Source: Anaerolineae bacterium
Lineage (GTDB): Bacteria; Chloroflexota; Anaerolineae; Aggregatilineales; UBA3940
Length of the DNA: 35,225 nt
Direction of reading: 5' to 3'
Assembly: GCA_016928235.1 (NCBI GenBank)
Contig: JAFGLD010000272.1
Location: 1 to 35,225, forward strand
Shown here: positions 35,059 to 35,225 of the stretch, piece by piece
Position numbering within the stretch: position 1 is the first letter of the stretch
Layout: each line of letters begins with the position of its first letter
The notes under the pieces: generated by a model
What the model was told of the DNA's origin: nothing
What the model saw: only the letters and a program-made list of their open reading frames with translations
Databases searched by the model: none
Made by a program: the position numbers and the translations under genes

Positions 35059-35184
35059 CGATACACAGAGCATTCCATCAAAGCATTCCGGATGCTGCCC
35101 TGGAGAAGTATGTTCTTTTGCATTGACGTAGCCCACAAATATAGATCTCCAGGAAAGTTTTCGACTGACAATCATATGGGGTGA

Positions 35185-35225
35185 GTAAATATGTAAACAG
35201 GTAAATATGTGAATACGTAATCGAT
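35185..35225. repeat. 16-bp tandem repeat cut by the window edge
   Basis: GTAAATATGT begins at 35185 and 35201, giving two 16-base units, and a third partial unit starts GTAA at 35217. The array may continue beyond the window. Confidence 0.55.

Larger units (their letters stand above)
34568..35225. other. Non-coding right end of the window
   Basis: About 658 bases without a convincing gene. A 111-codon plus-strand frame (34791-35126) crosses a palindromic repeat and has no family features. The left part should hold the promoter of the minus-strand SGNH operon. The right part contains the dispersed palindrome at 35012-35058 and a tandem repeat running into the window edge. Confidence 0.6.

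Noticed and set aside
34791..35126. Plus-strand frame of 111 codons near the right edge
   Set aside because: It crosses a dispersed palindromic repeat and has no protein features.
1..35225. CRISPR arrays, tRNA or rRNA genes, transposases, phage genes
   Set aside because: None could be recognised by eye on either strand; direct repeats found are too few or too short for CRISPR.

Overview
The window looks like a chromosomal segment of a carbohydrate-degrading bacterium. The protein families (duplicated Opp/Dpp-type ATPases, a YLDPGSGS mini-protein, an 860-residue sugar phosphomutase, Tat lipoprotein glycosidase, DUF1186/SEC-C protein) and the moderately GC-rich coding style suggest Chloroflexota, perhaps Anaerolineae-like. 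That assignment is from recognition only. No rRNA, tRNA, CRISPR array, phage gene or transposase was seen.

Layout. (1) 281-5277, plus strand: a LacI-type regulator, a GH1 beta-glucosidase and a GH94 cellobiose phosphorylase form a compact cellobiose-use cluster. (2) 5809-10129, plus strand: a 60-residue YLDPGSGS membrane protein, a NoeA-like two-part methyltransferase, a membrane alkaline-phosphatase/sulfatase-fold protein and an NAD-dependent epimerase form a tight operon with a probable cell-envelope or glycan-modification role. (3) 10295-16367, plus strand: an AddB/UvrD-like helicase followed by what looks like the start of a lost partner gene, an exported Tat lipoprotein GH3 glycosidase, an alpha/beta hydrolase with a histone-like Lys/Ala/Pro tail, and a GNAT acetyltransferase. 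(4) 16430-25824, minus strand: a DUF1186/SEC-C protein and a family-5 peptide/oligosaccharide ABC importer with one binding protein and one permease pair but two complete ATPase pairs, one on each side. (5) 26200-34567, minus strand: a large alpha-D-phosphohexomutase, GlmM, an endonuclease/exonuclease/phosphatase-fold protein, a phosphoribosyltransferase, an acyl carrier protein and two SGNH hydrolases. The right end is non-coding and carries a common palindromic repeat and a 16-bp tandem repeat cut by the window edge.

How the genes fit together (inference). GH3 outside the membrane trims oligosaccharides, the ABC importer brings them in, GH1 hydrolyses or GH94 phosphorolyses cellobiose, and the resulting glucose-1-phosphate can enter glycolysis through the phosphomutase at 26200-28782. 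LacI probably controls at least the first cluster. The acyl carrier protein and SGNH pair resemble part of a polysaccharide O-acylation module, but its MBOAT acyltransferase is not in view.

The most interesting non-coding signals are a pair of about 80-bp, MITE-like inverted copies (25913-25991 and 28798-28877) that flank the phosphomutase gene and lie in the 5' regions of both it and the ABC operon; a complex inverted and direct repeat region at 19672-19848; a mutually exclusive hairpin set between the binding-protein and permease genes; and a perfect 15-bp inverted repeat inside the DNA-binding part of the LacI gene. All alignments were done by eye.
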